From contig JAEDKB010000007.1 of assembly GCA_016296045.1 (NCBI GenBank), forward strand, positions 1 through 21,562: a stretch of 21,562 nucleotides of DNA. Direction: 5' to 3'. The stretch comes from Oscillospiraceae bacterium. Lineage in GTDB: Bacteria; Bacillota; Clostridia; Oscillospirales; Oscillospiraceae. Positions 6,210 to 14,023 of this stretch are shown one piece after another. The notes under the pieces were generated by a model that was given only the letters and a program-made list of their open reading frames with translations, made no database searches and was not told the DNA's origin. Within the stretch, counting starts at the first letter, position 1; every line of letters starts with the position of its first letter. A program made the translations under genes and the position numbers.

Positions 6210-7127
6210 TTACGGAGTTTCGGGTGCTTCCTCAATCAGTCCGGAAATATCCAGCATGGTATTCATGCCGTTGCTTCCGCCCATGATCGTGGGCAGCTTT
6301 CCGTCCCAGTTTTCAATATAAGTATAACGAATCAACGCCTCGGTCAAAGAGTCTGCAATCTTCTGATTTGCCTCCGCTTCTGCCTGTGCCTTTTTCAGAA
6401 GTTCATAGGCGTCTGCGTCCGCTTCGACCTTTTTGATCTCTGCTTCGGCTTTTGCTTCGATTACCTTCTGCTCCGCTTCCGTTTCCGCACGCAGCTTATT
6501 CTGCTGGGCGACCTGCTTTGCCTCAACCGCCTCCGTAAAGGCATCCGTGAAGTCCATATTCTCAATGGAGGTGCCAACCAGCTCGATATGATACTGCGCC
6601 AGCTTCGTCTTCAGCTCGTTCTCAATTTCCTCAGCCATCTGACTTCTGCTGGAAACCAGCGCTTCGGCGCTGTATTTTGCGGTCACAATCTTGACTGCTT
6701 CGGAAATGCAGGGTGAAATTACGGTTTCAAAATAATTCGTTCCGATCGTTTTATAGATCGTCATGGCATCCTGTTTACTGATCTGATAATTCACCGTATA
6801 GGTCATATTGACTTCCTGAATATCCGACGAGAAGCAGGAAAGATCCTGTGTGTGCTTCTGCACGCGGTTGTCCATCTTGATCGTATCCTGCCACGGAAGC
6901 TTAAAGTGAATGCCCGCCTCCAAGGTGTAGTTCTCCACATTGCCGAAGGTTGTAACCACGCCGGTATGACCGGTAGGTATCGAAGTGTAGCAGGAGGCTG
7001 CGATCAAAAGGACACCGATCAGGGAAATGATCTGTTTGGAATTGAGCTTCCAGCCCTCACCGCGGACAAAGCCCAGCACGATGAATAAGACAATCGTCAA
7101 TCCCACGCCGATAGAAAATAACACCAT
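6210..7127 (-). CDS. SPFH/Band 7 (prohibitin-like) membrane protein
   Basis: This is a 305-residue member of the stomatin/prohibitin/flotillin/HflK-C superfamily. Two N-terminal hydrophobic segments (about residues 2-21 and 31-50) precede the SPFH domain (about 52-215), which begins PTGHTGVVTTFGNVENYTLE and contains AGIHFKLPWQD. A charged, Ala/Glu/Lys-rich coiled coil follows (about 205-270), then a short C-terminal tail (about 280-305). Such proteins form large membrane-associated rings that organise microdomains or control membrane proteases. It starts 18 bases after topB and has an AAGG-type ribosome binding site (AGAAGGTAC). No NfeD partner or FtsH gene is adjacent, so its client is unknown. 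It most resembles the bacterial prohibitin family annotation. Confidence 0.92.
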   Translation of the reverse strand: MVLFSIGVGLTIVLFIVLGFVRGEGWKLNSKQIISLIGVLLIAASCYTSIPTGHTGVVTTFGNVENYTLEAGIHFKLPWQDTIKMDNRVQKHTQDLSCFSSDIQEVNMTYTVNYQISKQDAMTIYKTIGTNYFETVISPCISEAVKIVTAKYSAEALVSSRSQMAEEIENELKTKLAQYHIELVGTSIENMDFTDAFTEAVEAKQVAQQNKLRAETEAEQKVIEAKAEAEIKKVEADADAYELLKKAQAEAEANQKIADSLTEALIRYTYIENWDGKLPTIMGGSNGMNTMLDISGLIEEAPETP

Positions 7128-7145
7128 AATATGTACCTTCTTTCT

Positions 7146-9317
7146 TTATTTCTTTTGGTTCTCCAGCCATTTGGCAAGAGCGTCTGCCATTGCATTGTTT
7201 TTCGTTTCGGATTTTTTCTGCTGTTCCATATATTTTGCGACATCGCGCTTGCCGGCACCGGCTTTTTCCTTGCGCTCTTTGAACGCGGAAAGCTTTTCCC
7301 GATAGCCGCAGACGCAGGCAAACATCTGATTTTCGCCCTCGCCGCGCAGCTCCATTTTCTTAAAGCAGTTGGGGCAGCGCGCATTGGTTACCTGCGTCAC
7401 GCTCTTGCGATAGCCGCATTCACGGTCCGGACAGACGAGCATTTCTCCGCGCTTTCCCTTGACCAGAAGCAGGAATTTCCCACATTCGGGGCATGCCTTG
7501 CGCGTCTGGTTGTCATGGGTATACTTGGCGTCGCTCGCCTTGACATCCGCAACCAGCTTCGCGGCATATGAGCGCATTTCCTCGACAAATTTCGTGTCAC
7601 GCTCCTGACCCTTTGCAATCCGCGCCAGACGGTCTTCCCACTGTGCGGTCAAAAGTGCACTGCGCAGATCCTTCGGTGCCAGCTCAACAAGCTGCATTCC
7701 CTTGGAGGTCGGAACAAGCTCCTTGCCGCGCCGCTCAATGTAGAACGCGGAAAACAGCTTTTCGATAATATCCGCACGGGTCGCAGGTGTGCCGAGGCCG
7801 CTGGTTTCCTCCAGGATTTTTTTCATGTTTTTATCCTCGACCTGTGACTGCGGATGCTCCATTGCCGTCAGGAGCGTTGCCTCCGTATAGCGCGGAGGCG
7901 GCGGTGTCTTTCCGTTTGTGACGGTTACGGAAGCAACCTTCATACGCTGCCCCTGCTGCACCGGCGGAAGTGACTGGGTTTCTTCTTCGTCCTCGTCCAA
8001 ACGGAAGCTGCGGTCATATGCCGCCCTCCAGCCTGCATTTTTCACAACTCTTCCCTTTGTCGCAAAAGTATTGCCGCCGACATTCAGGGTTAAATCCACT
8101 TCTTCGTATTCGCACGGCGGCAGCAGCACCGCCAAGAAACGCCGCACGACCAAATCGTAAATATTGCGCTCCGGTCCGGATAGCCGCCATAGCTCCGGCG
8201 CTTCCTCCGTTGGGATGATTGCGTGGTGATCGGTGACCTTTGCATCGTTTACAAGATATTTGGTCTGTAAAGGACGCTTCCGCAGAATCTCCTGTGCAAT
8301 CGGCTTATACTCGTCCGTCATCACGGCGCGCAGCCGTTCCGGAAGCGTTGCGACAACGTCCTGCGAAATATAGCGCGAATCCGTGCGCGGATAGGTCAGG
8401 AGCTTGTGCTGTTCATACAGCGACTGCATGATATTCAGCGTTTCCTTTGCGCTGTAGGCAAATTTTTTGTTGGCATCGCGCTGCAGCTCCGTCAGATCGT
8501 AGGCTGCCGGAGGGGGTGTCATGCGGCGCATTGCCCGCACCTGCGTGACAACCGCATCCTTTCCCTGACAGGAAGCGGCAATTTTTTCCGCAAGCGCCTT
8601 GTCAAAGGTGCGCGAATTGTTGTTCTTGTCTCGCCAGAGCGCGAAAAAGCCGCCGACCTTTGCACGAACGCCCCAAAAATCCTTCGGAACGAAATTCCGA
8701 ATCTCGCGCTCTCTTTCCACGATCAGCGCCAAAGTCGGTGTCTGGACACGTCCGGCAGAGAGCTGTGCGTTATGGCGGCAGGTCAGCGCACGGGTCACGT
8801 TCAGTCCGACCAGCCAGTCCGCCTCGCTTCTGGCCTGCGCGGAGCGAAACAAATTATCATACTCCGCTGCCGGCCGCAGAGAGGCAAAGCCCTCCTTGAT
8901 TGCGCGGTCGGTCTGCGAGGAAATCCACAGACGGCGCGTCGGCTTTTTCCAGCCGGCCTTCATCATAATCCAGCGAGCGACCAATTCTCCCTCACGTCCG
9001 GCATCCGTGGCGATGATCAGCTCGGAAATATCCCCGCGCTTCATGAGGCTCTGCACCACACGGAACTGTTTTCCGGTCTGCGGGATGACGACCAGCTTCA
9101 TATTTTGGGGCAGCATGGGCAGATCCTCCATCTCCCATTTTTCCCACTTTTTTTCATAAACATCGGGATCGGCAAGCGTTACCAGATGGCCGAGCGCCCA
9201 GGTAACGACATAGCGATCTCCCTCCAGATAGCCTTCTGCGCCCTTGCGGCAGCCGAGCACCCGTGCAATTTCCCGCCCGACAGAGGGCTTCTCTGCCAAT
9301 ACCAGTGACTTTGCCAT
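7146..9317 (-). CDS. topB: DNA topoisomerase III (type IA)
   Basis: TopB relaxes and decatenates DNA through a transient 5'-phosphotyrosine break. The 723-residue protein has an N-terminal Toprim domain (AEKPSVGREIARVL with Glu9; TDAGREGE at 104-111). The type IA core contains the catalytic tyrosine in LLTYPRTDSRYIS (Tyr309) and the LSAGRVQTPTLALIV motif (187-200). Two C-terminal zinc ribbons hold cysteines near 609/612/629/634 and 648/651/668/670, followed by a basic tail. The ATG overlaps the stop of the cyclophilin gene by one base (TGATG), a sign of translational coupling; the ribosome binding site is weak. The two full zinc ribbons and core length fit TopB of Bacillota rather than TopA. 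Integrative elements also carry topB, but no element genes are present here. Confidence 0.96.
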   Translation of the reverse strand: MAKSLVLAEKPSVGREIARVLGCRKGAEGYLEGDRYVVTWALGHLVTLADPDVYEKKWEKWEMEDLPMLPQNMKLVVIPQTGKQFRVVQSLMKRGDISELIIATDAGREGELVARWIMMKAGWKKPTRRLWISSQTDRAIKEGFASLRPAAEYDNLFRSAQARSEADWLVGLNVTRALTCRHNAQLSAGRVQTPTLALIVEREREIRNFVPKDFWGVRAKVGGFFALWRDKNNNSRTFDKALAEKIAASCQGKDAVVTQVRAMRRMTPPPAAYDLTELQRDANKKFAYSAKETLNIMQSLYEQHKLLTYPRTDSRYISQDVVATLPERLRAVMTDEYKPIAQEILRKRPLQTKYLVNDAKVTDHHAIIPTEEAPELWRLSGPERNIYDLVVRRFLAVLLPPCEYEEVDLTLNVGGNTFATKGRVVKNAGWRAAYDRSFRLDEDEEETQSLPPVQQGQRMKVASVTVTNGKTPPPPRYTEATLLTAMEHPQSQVEDKNMKKILEETSGLGTPATRADIIEKLFSAFYIERRGKELVPTSKGMQLVELAPKDLRSALLTAQWEDRLARIAKGQERDTKFVEEMRSYAAKLVADVKASDAKYTHDNQTRKACPECGKFLLLVKGKRGEMLVCPDRECGYRKSVTQVTNARCPNCFKKMELRGEGENQMFACVCGYREKLSAFKERKEKAGAGKRDVAKYMEQQKKSETKNNAMADALAKWLENQKK

Positions 9318-10072
9318 CAGTCAATCACCCGAACGGCGGTAATGATCGGCTGCTCATCTGGCATAATCGTGCCGTTATCGTCCACCGGCTTTGCATCGCT
9401 GCAAATCGCATCTACCACATCCATGCCCTCCGTCACATAGCCGAAGCAGGCATACTGCCCGTCAAGGAACTGCGAATCGGCATGAACAATAAAAAACTGG
9501 GAGCTTGCGCTGTCCATATCATAGCCGTTACGCGCCATGGAAATCGCGCCGCGTGTATGGCTCAACGGATTTTCAACGCCGTTTTCGGAAAACTCGCCCT
9601 TGATGGTTTCGCTTGAGCCGCCCGTTCCGTTGCCCTCCGGATCGCCGCCCTGCATCATAAAGCCCTCCATAATGCGGTGGAAGGTCAGGCCGTCATAGAA
9701 GCCCTCGTTTGCAAGCTTCAAAAAGTTTGCAACCGTAATGGGTGCAGCGTCCGCGTCCAGCTCGACGCGGATTGTACCGTAGTTTTCAATCTCGATTTCC
9801 ACATGATGCTTGCCGGAGACATCGGTTTGTGTTTTTGCCAAGGTGCTTTCCGTCGCTTCGGGGAGAAGCTCCGGTTCACTGCCGCCGCACTGCGTCAGAA
9901 GCAGAACAACTGCCAAAATCACCAGGCATACCGCTATGATGCCGCCGATCAGCCACGGCAGCTTTTTGCGATTATCCTTTTTTTCCTGCGCAGCGCGGAT
10001 TTTGTCCTTATCGCACACGCTGCAAAAATCGTTGTTGCCCATCGGGCGTCCGCATTTTTTACACTTTTTCAT
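9317..10072 (-). CDS. Membrane-anchored cyclophilin-type peptidyl-prolyl isomerase with N-terminal zinc ribbon
   Basis: The 251-residue protein has three parts. Residues 1-23 form a zinc ribbon (cysteines 4, 7, 17 and 20). A single membrane segment covers about 39-60. A cyclophilin domain covers about 90-250 and has the catalytic FHRIMEGFMMQGGD (Arg133, Gln141), SQFFIVHA and FLDGQYACFG. The domain should lie outside the membrane if the basic N terminus stays in the cytoplasm, making it an extracytoplasmic folding helper. The start at 10072 is chosen because AAGGAG lies 7 bases upstream; the ATG at 10078 is too close to it, and a much longer frame starting at 10141 would overlap mnmA heavily. 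It overlaps the end of mnmA by 14 bases and topB by one. The fold is certain; topology and role are inferred. Confidence 0.92.
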   Translation of the reverse strand: MKKCKKCGRPMGNNDFCSVCDKDKIRAAQEKKDNRKKLPWLIGGIIAVCLVILAVVLLLTQCGGSEPELLPEATESTLAKTQTDVSGKHHVEIEIENYGTIRVELDADAAPITVANFLKLANEGFYDGLTFHRIMEGFMMQGGDPEGNGTGGSSETIKGEFSENGVENPLSHTRGAISMARNGYDMDSASSQFFIVHADSQFLDGQYACFGYVTEGMDVVDAICSDAKPVDDNGTIMPDEQPIITAVRVID

Positions 10073-11120
10073 TTTCATTCTCCTTAAAAAAAGATTCTTC
10101 CGTACAAATTCTGCCGCCGCCGATGACAAGCTCGCCGTCATAAAACGCCGCCGTCTGTCCGCTTGTCACGGCTCTCTGCGGCTCGTCAAACAGCAGCTCA
10201 CAGCCATGCTCGTGCGGAATCAGCAGCGCGTCGGAAAATTTTGTGGTATAGCGCAGCTTTGCCTGCACGCGGATCGGCCCGTCCGGTCTGTCAAACGGGA
10301 TATAGTTGACCTCCGTAACAAAAACACGATTGGAATATAACTGCTCCTCCGCGCCGAGGATGACATCCGTGCCGCGCTTTCCGAGAACATAGGCACGCTC
10401 TCCGAAGGCGATTCCCAGTCCGCGCCGCTGACCCGTGGTATAGGCCTCCATGCCCTTGTGCGGAGCAATGACTTTCCCATCACTTGTAATATAGTTTCCC
10501 TTTTGCGGCTGCAAGCCGTGCGCTGTCAGATAGCCCATATAATCTCCGTCCGGCACAAAGCAGATATCCTGCGAATCGTGTTTTTTGGCAAGCTCCAAAC
10601 CTTCCTGCGCAAGCATCTGCCGTATCTCGTTTTTGTCCCGAACCTCCGCCAGCGGAAACACCGTATGCGCCAACTGATACTGGCTGAGCATACAGAGCAT
10701 ATAGGTCTGATCCTTTGCGCGATCATCGGCAGCCGAAAGCAGAAATCTTCCGTTTTTCTCGAAAATTCGGGCGTAGTGCCCCGTTGCAATTCCGTCATAA
10801 CCGAGCGAAAGCGCCCTGTCCAGAAAAATGCCGAATTTCATCGTTCGGTTGCACACCACGCAGGGATTCGGTGTGCCGCCCGACTGATACGTTTTCGTAA
10901 ACGGGACGATCACATTTTCAAAAAATTCCTTCCGCAGATCAAACAGATAAAACGGAATACCGATCTGCTGCGCCGCACGGCGTGCGTCTTCCGCCTCACG
11001 CTCGCCCCCGTCACGCAGGAGCATCGTAGCGCCGCAGACCTCGTAGCCCTGCCGCTTCAGTAAAACGCAGGCGCCTGCGCTGTCGACTCCGCCTGACATG
11101 GCAACCATGATTTTTTTCAT
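10059..11120 (-). CDS. mnmA: tRNA-specific 2-thiouridylase
   Basis: MnmA makes the 2-thio group of uridine 34 in Lys, Glu and Gln tRNAs, using ATP and sulfur relayed from a cysteine desulfurase. The 353-residue protein starts MKKIMVAMSGGVDS, where SGGVDS (9-14) is the ATP-pyrophosphatase P-loop. The catalytic cysteines are expected at Cys90 (TPNPCVVCNRTMKFG) and Cys187 (HDSQDICFVPDGDYMGYL). The conserved YTTGQRRGLGIAFG run follows. The ribosome binding site AAGGAAG lies 8 bases before ATG. A promoter at 11140-11168 makes it the first gene of a five-gene minus-strand run; its end overlaps the cyclophilin start by 14 bases. No cysteine desulfurase is in the window. Confidence 0.97.
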   Translation of the reverse strand: MKKIMVAMSGGVDSAGACVLLKRQGYEVCGATMLLRDGGEREAEDARRAAQQIGIPFYLFDLRKEFFENVIVPFTKTYQSGGTPNPCVVCNRTMKFGIFLDRALSLGYDGIATGHYARIFEKNGRFLLSAADDRAKDQTYMLCMLSQYQLAHTVFPLAEVRDKNEIRQMLAQEGLELAKKHDSQDICFVPDGDYMGYLTAHGLQPQKGNYITSDGKVIAPHKGMEAYTTGQRRGLGIAFGERAYVLGKRGTDVILGAEEQLYSNRVFVTEVNYIPFDRPDGPIRVQAKLRYTTKFSDALLIPHEHGCELLFDEPQRAVTSGQTAAFYDGELVIGGGRICTEESFFKENENEKV

Positions 11121-11139
11121 CGTATCACTTCCTTCTTAC

Positions 11140-11168
11140 AGAATACCGCATTGCACGAAAAAATTCAA
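11140..11168 (-). promoter_or_regulatory. Promoter of the mnmA operon
   Basis: On the minus strand, TTGAAT (plus-strand 11163-11168) is followed after 17 bases by TATTCT (plus-strand 11140-11145), 20 bases upstream of the mnmA ATG. Both boxes match consensus at 4 of 6 positions. It is divergent from the promoter at 11177-11204. Confidence 0.6.
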
Positions 11169-11176
11169 GTGTGCGG

Positions 11177-11204
11177 TTGACGGCTTGACGATTCGTGGTA
11201 AAAT
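11177..11204 (+). promoter_or_regulatory. Promoter of the DUF2156-GNAT pair
   Basis: TTGACG (11177-11182) and TAAAAT (11199-11204) are separated by 16 bases, 30 bases upstream of the ATG at 11235. The -35 box is one base from consensus, as is the -10 box. A second TTGACG at 11185 is too close to the -10 box to pair with it. Confidence 0.7.
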
Positions 11205-11234
11205 AGTATCAGCAAATCAGAAAAGAGGCACTTT

Positions 11235-12125
11235 ATGCTGAATTTTATCCCAATTTCTTTGGAACATCGGCAACTGATCCATCAAAATATGTACACCGCA
11301 AACGGCTATGGCTGTGAATACTCCTTTGCAAATTTATTTCTCTGGGGCGACCAGCGTATGGCGTTGTATGACGGCACGCCCGTCTTTCTCACTCGCTACG
11401 GCAAATGGTATTCCTATCTGCTGCCGCAATGCACAAACCGGCTTGCCGTTTTGGAGGTTCTGCGCGAAGACGCGCATGAGCGAAAAATTCCTTTCCGGAT
11501 TTTCGGTCTGAAACCGACAGATCAAGACGCTTTGGAGGCTGCCTTTCCGGGTGTATTTCGTTTTCGTTCCCTGCGTGACAGCTATGATTATGTCTATGAC
11601 ATTGTCCGTCTGACGGAGCTGCACGGCAAAAAGCTACAGGCAAAGCGCAATCACTGCAACCATTTTGAGCAGACCTATCCGAATTATCGTGTGATTCCGC
11701 TGACGCAGGAAACGCTGCCGCTGTGCCGCAGATTTACAGAGCATTGGTATGAGGAGCATCTGGCAATGCATCCCTACGTTGACATGACCGAAGAACAAAT
11801 TGCCATCGGCAAGGCCTTTGATTGCTTTGACCGTCTGCATATGGAGGGCATCGCCATTGATACGTCCGACGGCATTGTCGCATTTTCCATGGGCAACCGG
11901 ATCCGCGAAGATACGTTCGGCGTGAATTTTGAAAAAGCCCTGCCCGAAATCAACGGTGCCTATCCGATTGTCAATCGGGAATTTGCCAAAAGAATCCATG
12001 CACGCTATCCGGAGATCCGTTTCCTCAATCGGGAGGATGATATGGGTATCGAGGGTCTGAGAAAAGCAAAGGAAAGCTATTATCCGGACACGCTGCTGGA
12101 AAAGCTGACCGCGGAGGAACGATAA
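11235..12125 (+). CDS. DUF2156 (phosphatidylglycerol lysyltransferase C-terminal-like) protein
   Basis: The 296-residue soluble protein matches the DUF2156 pattern: ISLEHRQLIHQNM, then CEYSFANLFLWG, FRSLRDSYDYVYD and a later AKRNHCNHFEQTYPNYRVIP. Near the C terminus, FGVNFEKALPEINGAYPIVN and RFLNREDDMGIEGLRKAKES follow the family closely. The fold is related to tandem GNAT domains of aminoacyl-phosphatidylglycerol synthases, but there is no membrane part, so lipid lysylation cannot be assumed. The ribosome binding site AAAGAGG lies upstream, and a good promoter is at 11177-11204. The stop abuts the ATG of the next gene (TAA|ATG), suggesting a functional pair with the GNAT acetyltransferase. 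Substrate unknown; the family call is good. Confidence 0.85.
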   Translation: MLNFIPISLEHRQLIHQNMYTANGYGCEYSFANLFLWGDQRMALYDGTPVFLTRYGKWYSYLLPQCTNRLAVLEVLREDAHERKIPFRIFGLKPTDQDALEAAFPGVFRFRSLRDSYDYVYDIVRLTELHGKKLQAKRNHCNHFEQTYPNYRVIPLTQETLPLCRRFTEHWYEEHLAMHPYVDMTEEQIAIGKAFDCFDRLHMEGIAIDTSDGIVAFSMGNRIREDTFGVNFEKALPEINGAYPIVNREFAKRIHARYPEIRFLNREDDMGIEGLRKAKESYYPDTLLEKLTAEER

Positions 12126-12923
12126 ATGGCACAGTATCAATCTGCGCAGAAGCAGGATGATGCCGCGCTTGCGGCGCTCTGGCAGGTCTGCTTCGGAGAT
12201 GCCAAATCCGAAATTGAAGCCTTTTGGCGCATTGCAAAGCCAACCGTCTTTCTCGCAAAAGAGAATGGGCGTGTGGTTTCCATGCTTTGCGCTCTGTTTT
12301 CGCCGCTGATCGATTCCGGCGGTGAAAGCCAAACTGCCGCCTATCTCTATGCGCTTTGCACCGCGCCGGAATATCGCGGGCGCGGTCTATGCAGGGGTCT
12401 TTTGTCTTTTGCAGAAAAGGAAATGAAGAAGCACGCGGCGTATGCTGCGCTGGTGCCGTCGGAAGCCTCCCTGTTTGATTTTTACGAAAAGCTCGGCTAC
12501 CGCACCGCGTTTTATCACAAAAAATACCGCGTTGCCGCCGCCGGCAGCGCAAAAATCAAGCGGCTGGATATCGACGGCTACCGAAATCTGCGCGAGCTGC
12601 AGCTCTACGGCGATTTTCTGTCCTATGACGCGCCGCTGCTGCAATGGCAGAAGCATCTTTCCGAAGCCTCCGGCGCAGGCTTGTACCGTGTGGAAACCGA
12701 CCGGTGCATCTGCTGCGCGGCGGCGGAAAAGCACGGCGACACCCTTATTATCAAGGAACTGCTGCCCGACTGCCCCGAGGCAGCCGCCGCACTTGCAGCC
12801 GAGCTGCACTGCCGCGAGGCCGAGGTTCGGACAAACGAAATGCAGCAGCCCTTCGGCATGATCAAAGCGCTGAATTCTGTTCCTGCGCCCGAGCAGGCAT
12901 ATCTCGGTCTTGCTTTTGATTGA
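12126..12923 (+). CDS. GNAT-family N-acetyltransferase
   Basis: This is a 265-residue protein. The N-terminal half (about 1-135) is a GNAT domain, with the acetyl-CoA-binding motif A at residues 74-93 (LYALCTAPEYRGRGLCRGLL) and the late LFDFYEKLGYRTAF segment. The C-terminal half (about 140-265) is a separate region I do not recognise; it carries two adjacent cysteines (CICCAA). The ribosome binding site GGAGGA lies within the end of the DUF2156 gene, and the start codon abuts the preceding stop, so the two are co-transcribed and probably translationally coupled. It acetylates an unknown amine substrate. The two-part layout recalls larger GNAT proteins with an extra C-terminal domain, but I cannot assign the subtype. 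Confidence 0.88.
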   Translation: MAQYQSAQKQDDAALAALWQVCFGDAKSEIEAFWRIAKPTVFLAKENGRVVSMLCALFSPLIDSGGESQTAAYLYALCTAPEYRGRGLCRGLLSFAEKEMKKHAAYAALVPSEASLFDFYEKLGYRTAFYHKKYRVAAAGSAKIKRLDIDGYRNLRELQLYGDFLSYDAPLLQWQKHLSEASGAGLYRVETDRCICCAAAEKHGDTLIIKELLPDCPEAAAALAAELHCREAEVRTNEMQQPFGMIKALNSVPAPEQAYLGLAFD

Positions 12924-12953
12924 TCGCGGTTCCTTTTCATCTGATTTTCCTTT

Positions 12954-12981
12954 AAAAATATCGGAAAAAACGGTATTTTTT
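12954..12981 (+). terminator. Weak AT-rich hairpin after the GNAT gene
   Basis: AAAAATATCG (12954-12963) pairs with CGGTATTTTT (12971-12980), with one G-U pair and a 7-base loop, and ends in a T run. It starts about 30 bases after the GNAT stop. The stem is mostly A-T, so termination may be partial and some transcription could continue into holB. Confidence 0.5.
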
Positions 12982-13001
12982 GATGGATTGCGAAATTTCA
13001 G

Positions 13002-13030
13002 TAGAAAAATCATTGTATTTGTAGTATAAT
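13002..13030 (+). promoter_or_regulatory. Probable promoter of holB-ricT
   Basis: A perfect -10 box TATAAT (13025-13030) lies 30 bases before the holB ATG. The region 17 bases further upstream (TAGAAA, 13002-13007) is a poor -35 match, so strength is uncertain. The surrounding 13000-13040 stretch is clearly AT-rich against the neighbouring genes, as promoters often are. Confidence 0.55.
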
Positions 13031-13060
13031 TATCATTCAGAGCAGAATGGAGGATGCTGT

Positions 13061-14014
13061 ATGAGTTTTGACGCCTTACTCGGCAACGACGCACTGAAAG
13101 CACGTCTGTCCTCTGCTCTTTCCAATCAACGTCTTTCGCATTGTTTTCTGATCACCGGCCCCGTCGGCTCCGGCAAGCACACCCTTGCCCGTCTTTTAGC
13201 CGCCGCCATGCAGTGCACAAAGGAAAACAAGCCCTGTCTGCAATGTCCGCAATGCCGCAAGGTGATGGACGGAATGCATCCCGACATCATTCATGTTACA
13301 GACAGCGAGCGAAAAGCCGTTTCGGTAAAAATCGTCCGCGAAGCCTGTGCGGATCTGTACATCCGTCCGAACGAGGGCAATCGCAAAATCTATGTTTTTG
13401 ATCAGGAGCTGAATCCGCAGGGTCAGAACGCACTGCTCAAATCCATTGAGGAACCGCCCCCCTACGGCAGTTTTCTCCTTCTGACGCAGCACGCAGAGCA
13501 AATGCTGCCCACCATCCGCAGCCGCTGTGTAGAGCTTCGGCTTTCTCCGCTGCCGGAACACCTGCTGCGCATTGCGCTTTCCAAGCGCTTTCCGAAAGCA
13601 GATACCGAAGCGATTTCCTCCGCAATTGTGCGCTCCGGCGGATATCTCGGTCAGGCCATCACGCTTTTGGAGGAATCGGCGGCGCTTCTGCCGCAATCGC
13701 AGGCGCTTACGCAAGCGCTGTGCGGCAAAGAAGAAACCGCCCTGCTCCGCGTTCTCGTTCCCATGGAAAATCTCAAGCGTGACCAGCTTCGCCCTGTTTT
13801 GGACGAATGGTACCGTCTTTTGTCCTCTGCCGCCGCTTGTCAGCGCGGTATGCCCCCGATCTGTCCGGAGGCAAAAAAAATCGCAAATCATCGGTCTTCC
13901 GCAGCACTGCTGTCCATGCTGGACTCTCTTCGCCGTGCAATGGAGCTTCTGGAAGCGAATGTCGGCGGAAAGCACATCTGCGGAATGCTCACCGTTACAC
14001 TGAATCAACACTAA
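13061..14014 (+). CDS. holB: DNA polymerase III delta prime subunit
   Basis: Delta prime is the fixed arm of the clamp loader that places the beta clamp on primed DNA. The 317-residue AAA+ protein opens MSFDALLGNDALKARLSSAL. It has a Walker A-like GPVGSGKH (33-40), the four-cysteine zinc module of clamp-loader subunits (Cys52, 59, 62, 65), a degenerate Walker B (YVFDQELNPQGQNALLKSIE) and the SRC arginine-finger motif (154-156). Length matches the family. The start is set by TGGAGG upstream. The stop overlaps the ricT ribosome binding site (CTAAGGAG), and ricT starts 9 bases later. The holB-ricT order is the same as in B. subtilis (holB-yaaT), which supports both calls over dnaX. Confidence 0.95.
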   Translation: MSFDALLGNDALKARLSSALSNQRLSHCFLITGPVGSGKHTLARLLAAAMQCTKENKPCLQCPQCRKVMDGMHPDIIHVTDSERKAVSVKIVREACADLYIRPNEGNRKIYVFDQELNPQGQNALLKSIEEPPPYGSFLLLTQHAEQMLPTIRSRCVELRLSPLPEHLLRIALSKRFPKADTEAISSAIVRSGGYLGQAITLLEESAALLPQSQALTQALCGKEETALLRVLVPMENLKRDQLRPVLDEWYRLLSSAAACQRGMPPICPEAKKIANHRSSAALLSMLDSLRRAMELLEANVGGKHICGMLTVTLNQH

Positions 14015-14023
14015 GGAGTTACT

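Noticed and set aside
7146..9317. topB as a marker of an integrative element
   Set aside because: No relaxase, conjugation, integrase or attachment-site signals are nearby, and the gene is embedded in a housekeeping-type run.
10053..10072. Lipoprotein signal in the cyclophilin (Cys62 after the hydrophobic segment)
   Set aside because: LLTQC does not fit a lipobox, and a 38-residue zinc-ribbon region precedes the hydrophobic segment, so a simple membrane anchor fits better.
9317..10141. Longer start for the cyclophilin at 10141
   Set aside because: It would overlap mnmA by more than 80 bases and add a non-conserved N terminus, whereas AAGGAG positions the start at 10072.
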